From Janthinobacterium psychrotolerans (GTDB lineage: Bacteria; Pseudomonadota; Gammaproteobacteria; Burkholderiales; Burkholderiaceae_D): DNA of 64,000 bases. The notes under the pieces are model-generated. The model searched no databases. It was not told where the DNA came from and saw nothing but the letters and a program-made list of their open reading frames with translations. The stretch lies in assembly GCF_001677885.1 (NCBI RefSeq), contig NZ_LOCQ01000059.1, forward strand, positions 62,001-126,000. Reading direction: 5' to 3'. The translations under genes were made by a program, and so were the position numbers. Positions 9,067-17,559 of the stretch are shown one piece after another (the first letter of the stretch is position 1; each line of letters opens with the position of its first letter).

Positions 9067-9165
9067 CGGGCCTGAAAAATGCCGAGGGCAAGGCGCGGCG
9101 ACGCGGACAGTACGCATGGTCGGCAAGGAAGCCGCAAGGCCGCCATCGGCATTTTCTCAGGCCCG
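9067..9165. repeat. long imperfect inverted repeat (stem-loop) at the 3' end of the LysR gene
   Basis: Two arms of 19 and 20 bases, at 9067-9085 and 9146-9165, pair when read in opposite directions with a single one-base bulge; the shared core is AAAATGCCGA. About 60 bases lie between, and they contain weaker nested complementarity around GGCGCGGC. The LysR stop codon (9157-9159) lies inside the right arm. On the reverse strand the structure could act as a transcription terminator. Its size and symmetric ends also look like a dispersed intergenic repeat. No second copy is visible in the window. Confidence 0.6.
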
Positions 9166-10050
9166 CGTCTCCGGCCCGCCATTCCCAAGCCTTTCAACCA
9201 GAAAATCGATAAAGACGCGCAGCCGGGAAGGCAGATGGCTGCTGCTCGGCCACAGCAACCAGAAACTCGCCTCGTCCTGCGTATATTCATCAAGCAAACC
9301 AGCCAACTGCCCTGCCGCCAGCTCCCGCTCAACAGTAAATGCCGGCAAATAAGCAATCCCAGCGCCCTGCACAGCCAGAAACACCCGCATCTCCACGCTA
9401 TTGCACACCATGCCATTCACCGATAAAACCTCATCCGCCGCCAGGGGCCAGCGCTCCAACCTGCCCGTAGCAGGAAACCGGTAATGCAACTGCGCATGCC
9501 CAGCCAACTGCGCCGGCGTGGTGGGAGTTCCCTGCCGCGCCAAATAAGACGGCGCCGCCACCAGCAAGCGCCGAAAACCGCACAGGCGCCGGCGCGTCAG
9601 GCCGGAATCCTCCAACGCACCGGTGCGCACCACTGCGTCATAGCCATCGCTGATGACATTGACCAGGCCATCCGAAAAATCCAGGTCCAGTTCGATGGCA
9701 GGATACGCCCGCATAAACGACAACATCACCTCATGAAACAGCCCGCTGTAGCGCGGCAGGCTGATGCGCAGCCGTCCGCTGGGGCCTTTGCTTGAGGCAC
9801 TGAGCTCCTGCTCGGCCGCTTCCACTTCCGCCAGGATGCGCCGGCAGCGCACCAAAAACTGTTCCCCTTCCGCCGTCAGCGACAAATGCCGCGTGCTGCG
9901 CCGGAACAAGCGCGCGCCCAGCCGCGCCTCCATCCGCGCCACGCTCTTGCCCACCGCCGAGGAAGACAGCCCCAGCTGGCGCGCGGTGGCCGAAAAACTG
10001 CCGCTGTCGGCCACCTGCACGAACATGGCAATACTACCCAGGCTATCCAT
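9157..10050 (-). CDS. LysR-family transcriptional regulator
   Basis: Transcription factor of 297 residues. The N-terminal winged helix-turn-helix (residues 1-60, SFSATARQLGLSSSAVGKSV then LEARLGARLF-like sequence) precedes a substrate-binding domain starting near residue 90. That domain includes the GRLRISLPRYSG strand and the VRTGALEDSGLTRR segment typical of the CrgA/DmlR-like group. The start at 10050 is preferred over an ATG eight codons earlier because GAGGGAAGC lies just upstream. It is divergent from the MFS exporter gene at 10168 with a 117-base gap, so it probably controls that gene. The effector is unknown. Confidence 0.93.
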   Translation of the reverse strand: MDSLGSIAMFVQVADSGSFSATARQLGLSSSAVGKSVARMEARLGARLFRRSTRHLSLTAEGEQFLVRCRRILAEVEAAEQELSASSKGPSGRLRISLPRYSGLFHEVMLSFMRAYPAIELDLDFSDGLVNVISDGYDAVVRTGALEDSGLTRRRLCGFRRLLVAAPSYLARQGTPTTPAQLAGHAQLHYRFPATGRLERWPLAADEVLSVNGMVCNSVEMRVFLAVQGAGIAYLPAFTVERELAAGQLAGLLDEYTQDEASFWLLWPSSSHLPSRLRVFIDFLVERLGNGGPETRA

Positions 10051-10167
10051 TTGCTTCCCTCGTGACTCATGCAAGACATATTTGTCCGCTGTGTTCGTCA
10101 GTCTAGCCTATTTTTCCACAATGGCCCGGCCACCATACTCGTCCTTCCCTCACTCGAACGCCTTGCC

Positions 10168-11664
10168 ATGCATATCACTTTGAAGCCTTCCACCCACTGG
10201 ACCCTAGCCGTGCAAGTGCTGGCCGCCTGCCTGACCGGCCTGCTGATTCCGCTCTCCTTTACCGGTCCCGCCGTGGCGCTGCCCGCCCTGAGCAAGCTGG
10301 CAGGCGCCAGCCCAGCGGCCCTGAACTGGGTGCTGAACGCCTACATCCTCAGCTACGGCAGCGCCATGATGGTGGCCGGCAGCCTGACGGACCTGCTGGG
10401 CAGGCGCCGCGTGTGGCTATCGGGCCTGGGCGTGTTCTGCCTGGCCACGCTGGCCATCGCTTGCGCCTGGTCCGTACCCTTGATCGGCCTGCTGCGCTTC
10501 GTGCAGGGCCTCGGTGGTGCGGCCGCGTTTGCCGCCGCCATGTCCTCACTGTCGCCGCTGTTCCAGGGCGCGGCGCGCAACCGGGTCATGAGTTTGCTGG
10601 GCACAACCTTTGGCGTGGGCCTGGCTTTCGGGCCATTGGCGGCCGGCGCCATGCTGGCTGTTGCCGACTGGCCGGCCATTTTTCATGCCACCGCCACGCT
10701 CGGCGTGCTGGGACTGCTGCTGGCCGGCGCCAGTGTACCGCGCGACCCGGCGCACCCCAGTGGCCGGCTGGACTGGCCCGGCGCCCTCACCTTCAGCGGT
10801 GCGTTGGGCCTGCTGACGGTGGCGCTGCTGCTGGCGCCCGAACATGGCTGGCGCAGTCCGGCCGTCATCTGGCCGGCGCTGGCCGCGCTGCTGCTATTGC
10901 TGGCGTTCATCCACATCGAAAAAAGCACGGCGCAGCCCTTGCTGGACCTGTCGCTGTTCCGCCAGCGCCGCTTTGTCGGCGTGCAGGTGCTGGCCGCCTC
11001 GCCCGCTTTCCTGTTCATCGTGCTGATCGTCATGCTGCCCGGGCGTTTTATCGGTGTCGACAACATGGCGCCGCTGGCGGCCGGGCGCCTGATGATGGCC
11101 TTGGCCGCGCCGCTGTTGCTGGTGCCTGTGCTGGCCAGCATGCTGCTGCGCTGGTGCAGCGCGTCACTGCTGTGCGCGGCGGGCTTGCTGCTGGCCGCCC
11201 TGGGCCTGGCCTGGCTGGCCATGGCCGGTGCGGCAACGCCCTGGGCGCTGCTGCTGATCGGCACGGGCATCGGCTTGCCATGGGGCCTGATGGACGCCAT
11301 GGCCCTTGATGTGGTGGAAGCGGATCGGGCCGGCATGGCGACCGGCATCTTCAATACGGTGCGCGTGTCGGCCGATGGCGTGGCGCTGGCGGTGGCCGGC
11401 GCCGTGATGGCTGGCCTGATCGGCATTAGCCTGGCCGCTACGCTGCCGGCAAGCCTGCCTTTGGCGCAAGCGGCCAGCCGCGCCGCGCTGGGCGATTTGC
11501 ACCAGGCCGCGCAACTGCTGCCTTTCAACATGGAACTGCTGCGCGCCAGTTATGACGTGGCGTTCCGTCACTTATTGCTGCTGTTGTCGGCGCTGGCGGT
11601 GGCGACCGCGCTGCTGCTGGTGTATCTGCTGCGCAAGGAGCGCCCTCAGGCGTCAATGCCGTAG
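10168..11664 (+). CDS. MFS transporter, DHA2 (14-helix) type drug exporter
   Basis: Integral membrane protein of 498 residues with about 14 predicted hydrophobic helices, the pattern of the DHA2/EmrB-QacA branch of the major facilitator superfamily, which exports drugs or metabolites using the proton gradient. Motif A is seen as GSLTDLLGRRRVW in the loop after helix 2. The LNWVLNAYILSYG helix 2 region and RFVQGLGGAAAFAAAM are also typical. ATG 10168 is chosen because translation from an upstream TTG-like start would add a poorly conserved leader. The divergent LysR regulator at 10050 is the likely controller. Its end overlaps the convergent gene at 11646 by 19 bases. Confidence 0.92.
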   Translation: MHITLKPSTHWTLAVQVLAACLTGLLIPLSFTGPAVALPALSKLAGASPAALNWVLNAYILSYGSAMMVAGSLTDLLGRRRVWLSGLGVFCLATLAIACAWSVPLIGLLRFVQGLGGAAAFAAAMSSLSPLFQGAARNRVMSLLGTTFGVGLAFGPLAAGAMLAVADWPAIFHATATLGVLGLLLAGASVPRDPAHPSGRLDWPGALTFSGALGLLTVALLLAPEHGWRSPAVIWPALAALLLLLAFIHIEKSTAQPLLDLSLFRQRRFVGVQVLAASPAFLFIVLIVMLPGRFIGVDNMAPLAAGRLMMALAAPLLLVPVLASMLLRWCSASLLCAAGLLLAALGLAWLAMAGAATPWALLLIGTGIGLPWGLMDAMALDVVEADRAGMATGIFNTVRVSADGVALAVAGAVMAGLIGISLAATLPASLPLAQAASRAALGDLHQAAQLLPFNMELLRASYDVAFRHLLLLLSALAVATALLLVYLLRKERPQASMP

Positions 11665-12185
11665 GCGACGGCGATCAAGAGCAGGCAATTGTTGAAAGCG
11701 CGCGCCAGCGCGGTGGTGGTGTAGGCCGGCGCCACGCCGGGCGCGCGGTAGCGCAGATAGACCAGGCTGAACATGGCGCCCGAGCCAAGCGCGACGATCG
11801 CATGCAGCAAGCCGCCGCTCAGATAATGGACGATGCCCCACAGAATGGAACCGATAAAGATGCTGACTGGCTCGCTGACGCGGAAACGCCGCAAAATTTC
11901 CAGCGGCAGCAGCTGGCCGAGGAAGGTTTCAAGGATGGGCGAATAAATAAGCACCCAGAACAGCAGCAGCGGCAAGGACATTTCTCGCTGGAAGCGCGCC
12001 AGGCCCGTGTGTGCGCCCCAGTATTGCGGCGGCAGCAAGGCCTTGGCGGCGGCCAGGATGGCAAAGCTGATGATGCAGGTGAGCACGGCCCAGCCCATGG
12101 CACCGAGAATATTGCGCAGCACCGGCACGCGGGCCTTCAAGAAGAAGTCCGGGCTGTCCACATCGTGACTCCTATGCGGCTGCAT
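11646..12185 (-). CDS. CPBP-like membrane protein (possible degenerate protease motifs)
   Basis: Membrane protein of 179 residues with about four hydrophobic segments. SPILETFLGQLLPLEIL followed by a later ILWGIVHYLSGGLLHAI recalls the glutamate and histidine motifs of CPBP intramembrane metalloproteases. The usual EExxxR appears only as E-T, so activity is uncertain. The start at 12185 has AGGAA about 7 bases upstream. The stop lies 19 bases inside the convergent MFS gene. Neighbours give no pathway clue. It may instead be an uncharacterised membrane family. Confidence 0.55.
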   Translation of the reverse strand: MQPHRSHDVDSPDFFLKARVPVLRNILGAMGWAVLTCIISFAILAAAKALLPPQYWGAHTGLARFQREMSLPLLLFWVLIYSPILETFLGQLLPLEILRRFRVSEPVSIFIGSILWGIVHYLSGGLLHAIVALGSGAMFSLVYLRYRAPGVAPAYTTTALARAFNNCLLLIAVAYGIDA

Positions 12186-12263
12186 ATGCGATTCCTGGGG
12201 GCGCTGGTCCGACTTCCATTGTAGCGCCTAAAACAGGACTTGCACGTCCGGCACGATGTTTGG

Positions 12264-13844
12264 CTAGGCAGCCAGCAGCAACGGCTGCTTGTGCGCCTGG
12301 GCCAGCTTGAAGATGCCCACTTCCTGCTCCAGCTGTTCCGCTTGCTGTTGCAGCTGCACGGCGGCGGCGGCCGCGTGCTCGACCAGCGCCGCATTCTGCT
12401 GCGTCACCTTGTCCATGTCGACGATGGCGCGGTTGATCTGCTCGATGCCGGCGCCCTGCTCCTGGGTGGCGTGGCTGATCTCGGCCATGATGCCGGTCAC
12501 GCGGCCGATGCCGGCCACCACATCGTGCATGGTGGCGCCGGCTTTTTCGACCAGCATGGTGCCGGTGCCGACCCGGCTGACCGAATCGTGTATCAATGCC
12601 TTGATCTCGTGCGCGGCGGCGGCCGAGCGCTGGGCCAGGCTGCGCACTTCGGTGGCGACCACCGCGAAGCCGCGGCCCTGCTCGCCGGCGCGCGCCGCTT
12701 CGACGGCGGCGTTGAGCGCCAGGATATTGGTCTGGAAAGCGATGCCGTCGATCACGCCGATAATGTCGACTATCTTGTTCGATGATTCATTGATCAGGCC
12801 CATGGTCAGCACCACCTCGGCCACCGCCTTGCCGCCCTGCTCCGACACTTCCGACGCAACGCGCGCCAGGTGATTGGCCTGCTGGGCGTTTTCGGCATTC
12901 TGGCGCACGGTGGCGATCAGCTGCTCCATCGAAGAGGCAACTTCCTCCAGCGAGCCGGCCTGCTGCTCGGTACGCTGCGACAGGTCGCGGTTGCCGGATG
13001 CGATGTCGGTCGATGCCGCCGTGATGTTTTCCGTACCCAGGCGCACTTTGCCGACGATGGCCGACAGATTGTCGCGCATGGTTTTCATGGCGAACAGCAT
13101 GCTGCTGTCGTCGCCCGGACGGGTGAGCACCTCGATCGCCAGCTCGCCATGGGCGATACGGTCGGCAATCGCCGCCGCATAGTCAGGCTCGCCGCCCAGC
13201 TGGCGCAGCAGGCGGCGCGTGATGACGGTGGCCACCGCCACGCAAACGAGCACGCTGATGGCCGCCAGCACGGCGATCCAGCGTACCGACTGGCCATAGA
13301 TGGCGTGCGCCGCTTCGCTGGCAACTACCGACTCGCGCTGCACCGATTTCAATACGGTATCGATATCGGCCACGATCCGGCGCCGCAAGGGGCTGCAGTC
13401 ATTGACCAGGAAAGCGCCGTATTCTTCCATCTTGCCTGCCTCTCGCAACTGGCGCGGGCGCAGCAGCTCCTGCGCCATGGCGTTCAGGCCGACGCTGACC
13501 TTGTCGAACTGGGGATCGCCCTTGAACACGGGCGCCAGTTTTGCCAGCGCATCGAGATACAGCGCCTTTTGCTGGTCGAGGATGGCCAGCTCGCTGGTGG
13601 CGGCCGCGTCATCGCGGAAGATATAGGCATTGCGCGCGGCCAGGCCCGTCTGGTCGAGCGCTTCGCGCGCCACATACAAGGGCTCGAGTTTTTGCTGCTG
13701 CACGGTTTCCTGCGCGCGCATGGCGTTCGAGATGGCGCCTATGCGCAGCAAGGCGAAGGCGGCCAGCACCAGCATCAGCACCACCAGGGCGGCAAAGCCC
13801 AGGGTCAGGCGCATGCCGATGGTCAGACTACGTTGTGACTTCAT
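12264..13844 (-). CDS. methyl-accepting chemotaxis protein
   Basis: Receptor of 526 residues. It has one N-terminal membrane helix (about 12-34), a periplasmic four-helix-bundle sensor (about 35-190), a second membrane helix (about 191-213), a HAMP segment beginning at [14 protein letters not shown], and a cytoplasmic signalling hairpin. The tip region contains [20 protein letters not shown] and [16 protein letters not shown], the CheA/CheW contact signature. It signals to the flagellar motor or to another Che-type pathway. There is no NWETF-like C-terminal tether. AGGA precedes the chosen ATG. No che genes are nearby, so it is an orphan receptor. The ligand is unknown. Confidence 0.95.
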   Translation of the reverse strand: MKSQRSLTIGMRLTLGFAALVVLMLVLAAFALLRIGAISNAMRAQETVQQQKLEPLYVAREALDQTGLAARNAYIFRDDAAATSELAILDQQKALYLDALAKLAPVFKGDPQFDKVSVGLNAMAQELLRPRQLREAGKMEEYGAFLVNDCSPLRRRIVADIDTVLKSVQRESVVASEAAHAIYGQSVRWIAVLAAISVLVCVAVATVITRRLLRQLGGEPDYAAAIADRIAHGELAIEVLTRPGDDSSMLFAMKTMRDNLSAIVGKVRLGTENITAASTDIASGNRDLSQRTEQQAGSLEEVASSMEQLIATVRQNAENAQQANHLARVASEVSEQGGKAVAEVVLTMGLINESSNKIVDIIGVIDGIAFQTNILALNAAVEAARAGEQGRGFAVVATEVRSLAQRSAAAAHEIKALIHDSVSRVGTGTMLVEKAGATMHDVVAGIGRVTGIMAEISHATQEQGAGIEQINRAIVDMDKVTQQNAALVEHAAAAAVQLQQQAEQLEQEVGIFKLAQAHKQPLLLAA

Positions 13845-14286
13845 GATTAATCCTGTTGCTGTAATGAACATGCGTGCCGGACACGGCGGCTCGATACGGT
13901 AGGTAGTACGGGAGTGGCGGCATCCTGTATCAGGATGCCGGCCTGTGACTGGCGTTTTTTGGGCTGTCGGAGAGCGTGCTGCGGGAGTGGCGCGGGTGTG
14001 GGTGTGGGCCGGCGTTTTTCCTAAGAGTGAGACTATAACGCATGAGAAACAAAAAAAGATTTTCAGAAACTTAATTTTGATGCTTAAAAGCACTTAATAT
14101 TTGCTTTAAAGCAAATTTTTCACAGGTATTTTGCCATAATGTGCGCCAGTTAACGTAACTGGGCCTGGCCGCCGCACACGCCAGCGGCGTTCAAGCATCC
14201 GGCTGCGCCATCGCCATGAGCCCCCTGCCGGAAGCGGCGCGCATTAACTGGTTATAATTGCCCATTCTTTCAAATCGAGGTTGTAT
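13845..14286. other. 442-base intergenic region with two palindromes
   Basis: This gap separates the leftward chemotaxis receptor gene from the rightward hydroxylase gene. It contains a perfect inverted repeat GGCATCCTG-tat-CAGGATGCC at 13919-13939. It also contains a perfect 16-base palindrome TTTGCTTTAAAGCAAA at 14100-14115 within an AT-rich tract (about 14030-14125), a likely promoter zone. No convincing ORF or RNA gene was found. Confidence 0.5.
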
Positions 14287-15186
14287 ATGAAGTGGGCCTT
14301 GCTGGGCATTTTTGTGTTTTCTGTTTTACATATCCATTTTCGGGGCAAGGTGCGCCTGCCGTTCAGGCGCCAGATTTTCGACCACTCCTCGTTCATGGCG
14401 CCGCTGAACCTGTTCATGCACACGTTTTCGAAAGTGCCGGCCACGCCCTACCTGGCCGTGTCCGACTTTCCCGAACTGGCGCCACTGCAGCAGAACTGGC
14501 ACATCATTCGCGACGAGGCGCTGCGCCTGCAGGAACTGAAAAAGATCAAGGCGGCGGAAAAGAACGACGATGTCGGCTTCAATTCCTTCTTTAAATATGG
14601 CTGGAAGCGCTTCTATCTGAAATGGTATGACGCCAGCCATCCGTCGGCGCAGCAGATGTGCCCGCAAACCTATGCGCTGCTGCAATCGATTCCGTCGATC
14701 AAGGCGGCGATGTTTGCCGAGTTGCCCACCGGCGGCAAGCTCAACCCGCACCGCGACCCGTTCGCCGGCTCGCTGCGCTACCACCTGGGCCTGCAAACGC
14801 CGAACGACGACCGCTGCTTTATCGACGTCGATGGCGAACGCCACAGCTGGCGCGACGGCCAGGCCGTGATGTTCGACGAAACCTATATCCACTGGGCGCG
14901 CAACGACGCCGACAGCGACCGCATCATCCTGTTCTGCGATATCGAGCGTCCGATGCGTTTCCGCTGGGCACAGGCGCTGAACCGCTGGCTGGGCCGCACC
15001 CTGATGACGGCCGCCGCTTCGCCCAACGAACTGGGCGACCAGGCCGGCGGCATCAGCAAGCTGTTCCGTATTTCCTGGGCCATGGGCCAGTACCGCCGCC
15101 GCTTCAAGGCCTGGAGCAAGCCGGCCTACAACCTGGCGCGCATCGCGCTGGTGGTGGCGGTGATCGCCCTGATCTATTACATCTGA
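14287..15186 (+). CDS. lpxO: aspartyl/asparaginyl beta-hydroxylase family, LpxO-like lipid A hydroxylase
   Basis: Non-haem iron, 2-oxoglutarate-dependent hydroxylase of 299 residues. LpxO enzymes add a 2-hydroxyl to the secondary acyl chain of lipid A at the inner membrane. A hydrophobic N-terminal helix (about 3-18) and a C-terminal one (about 280-297) fit membrane anchoring. The iron ligands are seen in LNPHRDPF (His and Asp) and in YIHWARN (distal His). Start ATG 14287 has GAGG six bases upstream; the in-frame TTG at 14281 is too close to that site. A hairpin terminator follows at 15208. The lipid A substrate is inferred from family. Confidence 0.87.
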   Translation: MKWALLGIFVFSVLHIHFRGKVRLPFRRQIFDHSSFMAPLNLFMHTFSKVPATPYLAVSDFPELAPLQQNWHIIRDEALRLQELKKIKAAEKNDDVGFNSFFKYGWKRFYLKWYDASHPSAQQMCPQTYALLQSIPSIKAAMFAELPTGGKLNPHRDPFAGSLRYHLGLQTPNDDRCFIDVDGERHSWRDGQAVMFDETYIHWARNDADSDRIILFCDIERPMRFRWAQALNRWLGRTLMTAAASPNELGDQAGGISKLFRISWAMGQYRRRFKAWSKPAYNLARIALVVAVIALIYYI

Positions 15187-15207
15187 CAAGCTTGCGCTGC
15201 ATACCTG

Positions 15208-15230
15208 AAACCGCCTGCGGGCGGTTTTTT
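15208..15230 (+). terminator. rho-independent terminator after the LpxO-like gene
   Basis: The stem AAACCGCC-tgc-GGGCGGTTT is followed by a run of T residues ending at 15230, starting 22 bases after the hydroxylase stop codon. This is a classical intrinsic terminator shape. Confidence 0.85.
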
Positions 15231-15240
15231 CATGGGCGTC

Positions 15241-15810
15241 CTACTTTACCGGTTCAAACGACACCACCAGCCCGCTGGCGGTGGTGCGCAATAGCGTCGG
15301 CACGAACTGCACGCCGGCATAGCGCAAGTCCTCCGGCTTGAAGGTATAGATCGGCGTCTCATGCATCAGCTGGTCGGCCAGCAGGCTGGCCACCTTGGCA
15401 AACTGCCGCTGCTGCGCCTCATCCATGCCGTCGATCGTGAGCTTGTCCACGCTGGCATCAAACAGGTAGACGGCGTTGCGCTGCACATCGAGCCGCAGCC
15501 GGCCCGACATGGCCAGGTTGCCGCGCCATTGCTGGCGCAGGAAAGGCGGCGTGACGGCCGCGTCGACCGACAGCGCCACGCGCTCGCGCTCGGGCTGCAA
15601 GGACAATTGCGGGTTGGTCGCCCTGACGTCGATCAGCGACAGCACCCGCTTGTCGATCGGAAAGCGGCGCTCCAGGCCCTGCTGCATCTTGGCCAGCGAC
15701 ACCGTCACGTCGCGCGGTCCGATCAGCGTCGAGCACGAGGCCAGCATGGTGCAGGCAGCGGCGGCGATGGCGGCGGTTTTCAGGAAGCAGCGCTTGGAGG
15801 TGGCAGTCAT
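15241..15810 (-). CDS. DUF1439 lipoprotein
   Basis: Predicted lipoprotein of 189 residues. The signal sequence ends in the lipobox LASC, with the acylated Cys at about residue 26. The mature part alternates beta-strand-like segments, including RRFPIDKRVL and LRLDVQRNAVYLFDASVDKL, which match the DUF1439 family related to E. coli YceB, a putative tubular-lipid-binding-like lipoprotein. It probably sits in the outer or inner membrane facing the periplasm. The gene is monocistronic, convergent with the LpxO-like gene. Function is unknown. Confidence 0.82.
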   Translation of the reverse strand: MTATSKRCFLKTAAIAAAACTMLASCSTLIGPRDVTVSLAKMQQGLERRFPIDKRVLSLIDVRATNPQLSLQPERERVALSVDAAVTPPFLRQQWRGNLAMSGRLRLDVQRNAVYLFDASVDKLTIDGMDEAQQRQFAKVASLLADQLMHETPIYTFKPEDLRYAGVQFVPTLLRTTASGLVVSFEPVK

Positions 15811-15872
15811 GGAAGTTCTCGAAAAATAAGTCCGGCTATCTTACACAGCCGATTGAGCCAGCACAAAACAAA

Positions 15873-15903
15873 TCAGGCGCAGGCCTTGCGGGCTGCGCCT
15901 GAT
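15873..15903 (-). terminator. intrinsic terminator of the 24-residue peptide gene
   Basis: The inverted repeat has arms TCAGGCGCAG and CTGCGCCTGA around a 10-base loop. Read on the reverse strand it is followed by a T-rich tract (TTTGTTTTGT). It lies about 30 bases downstream of the small ORF at 15933-16007. Confidence 0.7.
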
Positions 15904-15932
15904 GGTTCATCGTCTCCGCCAGGCGGAAACGT

Positions 15933-16007
15933 TTAATGGACGAAGATGGCGATCAGGATCACGATCGGCAGCGGGATGCCCAGCAACAGCAAGAGGATGG
16001 AACGCAT
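15933..16007 (-). CDS. 24-residue hydrophobic membrane peptide
   Basis: Very short ORF of 24 residues starting MRSILLLLLGIP and ending in FVH. It is almost entirely hydrophobic with two prolines in the middle (GIPLP), so it would form one membrane helix with a kink. AGGAG lies 7 bases upstream of the ATG, and an intrinsic terminator follows, which together argue for real expression. It lies just downstream of the membrane protein gene at 16036-16977 and may share its message. I recall similar short peptides being common in proteobacterial genomes as unnamed small membrane proteins. Function is unknown. Confidence 0.7.
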   Translation of the reverse strand: MRSILLLLLGIPLPIVILIAIFVH

Positions 16008-16035
16008 GGAGTTTCTCCTGAAATAAGGTCGTCAA

Positions 16036-16977
16036 TCAAATCGTCACGTGGCGCAGTACGCGCTCGTGGTCACGCTGGCGGCCGCCAAAGGTTGCGGCAA
16101 GCGCGGCAACAAAGGCGCCCAGCAACAGGGCAACGAACATCCACAGGGCGCTCTTGGCGCCAGCCTTGCGGGCAGCGTCCGCCACTTCCTTGGCTTTCGC
16201 CTTGGCGTCGGCGGCGGCCTTGGTGGCGCGGGCGTAGACGGCGTCGACGCGCGCTTCGGCTTCAGCCTGGGTGGCGCCGGTGCGCCTGGCAACCATCTGC
16301 GCCAGGTAGACGCGGTCATCGGCGGCCAGGCTGCCATTCGACATGCTCGACGCGAAGATGCGGCCGATCTCGACGCGCTGGTCGGCGGCGTTGACATGTG
16401 CGTCGGTCACCGGCATGGCCGGCGCGCCGGCGGCGGCTGGCGCCGGCGCTGAACGCATCAGCATGTCCGAAAAATAGTCGAGTGGATGCACCGCGCCGCT
16501 GGTGCCTTCGCTGGCGTTGCCTGCCGCCGCACCGGCGCCGGCCGCCGCCGCTGGCGCAACCGCCGCCGCCACGCCCGTGCCCGCGTCGATGGCGCCGCTC
16601 AGCACGGCGCGCGTGCCGCCGGCCAGCATGGCCACCGTCACCAGGGTTGCCACGGCCCAGGCCAGCAGGCCGTGGGCGGTGTCGCGGAAATGCACTTCAT
16701 CAGTATGCACCGAGCTCCACTTGACGCGCAGGCGGCCGGCCATGTAGCCGCCGATGCCGGACGCGGCCAGCTGCATGAACGCCAGCCAGGCAATGGCCGA
16801 TACGCCCAGCGCCGTGCCGTTGAACGACCACGGCGAGGCCGACGACAGGCCCAGGCCCACGCCGAGGATCAGCAGGATGAACGACAAGGCGGCCGCCGCG
16901 GCGGCGCCGGCAAACACGGCGCCCCAGGAGACGCCAGCTTGATTCAGGTCCGGGACGGACAATTGCGTAGTTTGCAT
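16036..16977 (-). CDS. membrane protein of unknown function with Ala-rich linker
   Basis: Protein of 313 residues with hydrophobic segments at about 18-46, 56-78 and 104-124 and a C-terminal helix at about 283-303. Between them is a low-complexity Ala/Gly-rich stretch (about 135-160) and an Ala/Lys-rich, probably helical segment (about 245-280). AGGGAAA precedes ATG 16977. The gene sits between a 24-residue membrane peptide and a hemerythrin gene, all leftward, which may form a stress-related group. No enzyme motif is recognised. Confidence 0.75.
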   Translation of the reverse strand: MQTTQLSVPDLNQAGVSWGAVFAGAAAAAALSFILLILGVGLGLSSASPWSFNGTALGVSAIAWLAFMQLAASGIGGYMAGRLRVKWSSVHTDEVHFRDTAHGLLAWAVATLVTVAMLAGGTRAVLSGAIDAGTGVAAAVAPAAAAGAGAAAGNASEGTSGAVHPLDYFSDMLMRSAPAPAAAGAPAMPVTDAHVNAADQRVEIGRIFASSMSNGSLAADDRVYLAQMVARRTGATQAEAEARVDAVYARATKAAADAKAKAKEVADAARKAGAKSALWMFVALLLGAFVAALAATFGGRQRDHERVLRHVTI

Positions 16978-17014
16978 GATGTTTCCCTGTTATCAAATAT
17001 TGTAGGTCAGCGCG

Positions 17015-17458
17015 TCACGCTTTCGCGCCGGCCAGCTGTTCCTTGCGGGCGGCCATCTGCTCGCCCAGCGCGTCGAGGTCGACGGCGCTCTTGCGCACCT
17101 TGGGAAACATGTCGCCCTCTTCTTCCTTGACGTGGTGTTCGATCTGCTCGGACAGCACGGTGACCTTGGCGTCGTACAGGTCTTCGGTGGGGTCCATGGC
17201 CAGGATCTGCGCGATCAGTTCCTTGGCGCTGGCGTGTTCGACGACCGCCTCGTCCATCAGGTCGCCATCGTGGATGGGGCGGCGCACGGCCGGATAGAAG
17301 ATTTCTTCTTCCAGTTGCGTGTGCACAGTCAGTTCGTGGCAGATCTGCTCGGCCAGTTTTTTCTTGGTTGCAAACGAACGATCGCTCAAGCCTTCGTACT
17401 GGGCAAACAGCGCCTTGACGTCCTTGTGGTCCTTCATTAATAAGCTGATTGCGTTCAT
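17015..17458 (-). CDS. hemerythrin HHE domain protein
   Basis: All-helical di-iron protein of 147 residues. The HHE pattern is visible: DHKDVKALF (His near residue 10), CHELTVHTQLEEEIFYP (His and Glu ligands), VVEHASAKELI, and IEHHVKEEEGDMFP. Such proteins bind oxygen, NO or iron in the cytoplasm and are often linked to oxidative or nitrosative stress. A perfect AAGGAGG lies 6 bases upstream of ATG 17458, which selects this start. It stands 37 bases upstream of the membrane protein gene on the same strand. Confidence 0.92.
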   Translation of the reverse strand: MNAISLLMKDHKDVKALFAQYEGLSDRSFATKKKLAEQICHELTVHTQLEEEIFYPAVRRPIHDGDLMDEAVVEHASAKELIAQILAMDPTEDLYDAKVTVLSEQIEHHVKEEEGDMFPKVRKSAVDLDALGEQMAARKEQLAGAKA

Positions 17459-17559
17459 GACGCCTCCTTGTAGTTGATGAGGACAAGGATGCCGCGCCAC
17501 GCCGCGAGCGTATGTGCGACGTCATACAGAAGGTTGTATTTGATACAGGTCGGAAACCG

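Noticed and set aside
9067..9165. Integron attC site
   Set aside because: The ends lack the conserved RYYYAAC and GTTRRRY core sites and no integrase or cassette array is present.
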